DNA of 6,199 bases. It comes from an uncultured Phycisphaera sp. (GTDB taxonomy: Bacteria; Planctomycetota; Phycisphaerae; Phycisphaerales; SM1A02). Under the pieces are notes generated by a model. That model was given only the letters and a program-made list of their open reading frames with translations. It did no database searches and had not been told where the DNA came from. Below, one piece after another: positions 5,751 through 6,199 of this stretch. The first letter of the stretch is position 1, and each line of letters begins with the position of its first letter. The stretch spans positions 1 through 6,199 of the forward strand of contig CALDQF010000344.1 in NCBI GenBank assembly GCA_937911845.1. The letters run 5' to 3'. Both the position numbers and the translations under genes were made by a program.

Positions 5751-6199
5751 GTGATTGTCCTTTTTTGCATCCTGATTGGCCTCTCAGAGGGCCACCCCTT
5801 CGACCTCGCGGAAAACCGCTGCTTTGAAACGTCCTTGGCTGATCCCTCAGAGAGAGCCGATTGGCCGGCGTACATCACCAGCGAAACCGAAAATGGAAAC
5901 CGCTTGCTTCGCGTTCAAGCCAATTCGGGCGCCGCAGCCTTTCGACTCGATGGGCCCGAAGCTTCAACCACCGGACCAGCCACCCTTAGGGTTCAAGCTC
6001 GGGTGACCAACCTCGGTGCAGACCAAATCATGCTGGTGGCCATTCGTGGCGAGTCGGAAGTCTCGCAGATCTTGACCACCGATGGAGAGCATGAGGTCAA
6101 TTTGCCCATTCCTGAAGGAGCAACGCCGCCCTCTTTGTGGTGCAAAATCCTGCGTCAACATTTGGGAGATGAGGTCACACCACGAACCCCTGTTCCCAA
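5751..6199 (+). CDS. Partial hypothetical exported protein, possible beta-sandwich (carbohydrate-binding-like) domain
   Basis: The frame is open from just after a TAG at 5742-5744 to the right edge, about 149 codons with no stop. The only early start I find is GTG at 5751, giving MIVLFCILIGLSEG: a short hydrophobic opening that could be a signal peptide or anchor but lacks the usual basic residues, so the true start is uncertain and an upstream frameshift cannot be excluded. After it comes NRCFE (about 23-27), then a Trp-Pro (about 39-40), GNRLLRVQANSGAAAFRLDG (about 50-69), and a run of alternating strand-like segments such as ATLRVQARV and QIMLVAIRG. This order, with NxxFE at the front, resembles CBM4/9-type or other jelly-roll modules, though no residue is diagnostic. 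It is divergent from ilvE and unlikely to share its function. I do not recognise the protein. Confidence 0.62.
   Translation, partial: MIVLFCILIGLSEGHPFDLAENRCFETSLADPSERADWPAYITSETENGNRLLRVQANSGAAAFRLDGPEASTTGPATLRVQARVTNLGADQIMLVAIRGESEVSQILTTDGEHEVNLPIPEGATPPSLWCKILRQHLGDEVTPRTPVP

Noticed and set aside
5780..5790. Perfect 11-bp palindrome CCTCTCAGAGG as an operator
   Set aside because: A single-base centre leaves no loop or clear half-site spacing, there is only one copy, and it lies inside the coding frame; chance is likely.

Overview
This 6.2 kb window looks like ordinary chromosome from a bacterium I would place in the Planctomycetota (class uncertain, moderate confidence). Four things point there: a 58-residue Cys-Cys/CxxC protein of a kind I associate with planctomycetes; a sigma-factor partner whose exported half resembles the pseudopilin-like proteins abundant in that phylum; a phenylalanyl-tRNA synthetase beta chain without its usual tRNA-binding domain; and start codons that mostly lack clear Shine-Dalgarno sequences. 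I see no mobile element, CRISPR array, tRNA or rRNA. No stretch over 300 bases is without a gene.

Layout. Positions 1-1875 on the minus strand hold a probable signalling operon, read right to left: a small Cys-rich lipoprotein (1875-1393), an ECF sigma factor (1357-689) and a membrane protein overlapping it by four bases (692 to beyond the left edge), most likely its anti-sigma factor. A 56-bp divergent gap (1876-1931) separates this from a plus-strand operon: pheT (1932-3953), a cyclodeaminase/cyclohydrolase-family folate protein (3950-4522, four-base overlap) and, after 38 bases, the small zinc-ribbon-like protein (4561-4737). A branched-chain amino acid aminotransferase, ilvE, converges on it (5674-4742, minus strand), with only four bases between the two stop codons. 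A second divergent gap (5675-5750) leads to an exported-looking plus-strand protein that runs off the right edge (5751-6199).

Function. The central genes are housekeeping: tRNA charging, one-carbon folate metabolism and Val/Leu/Ile transamination. The left operon is regulatory: the sigma factor would be held by its membrane partner and released by an envelope signal, in which the lipoprotein may take part. I found no clearly new system. The points most worth checking are the domain-reduced PheT, the pseudopilin-like anti-sigma candidate with its Cys cluster, the unknown lipoprotein, and the small Cys-Cys/CxxC protein.
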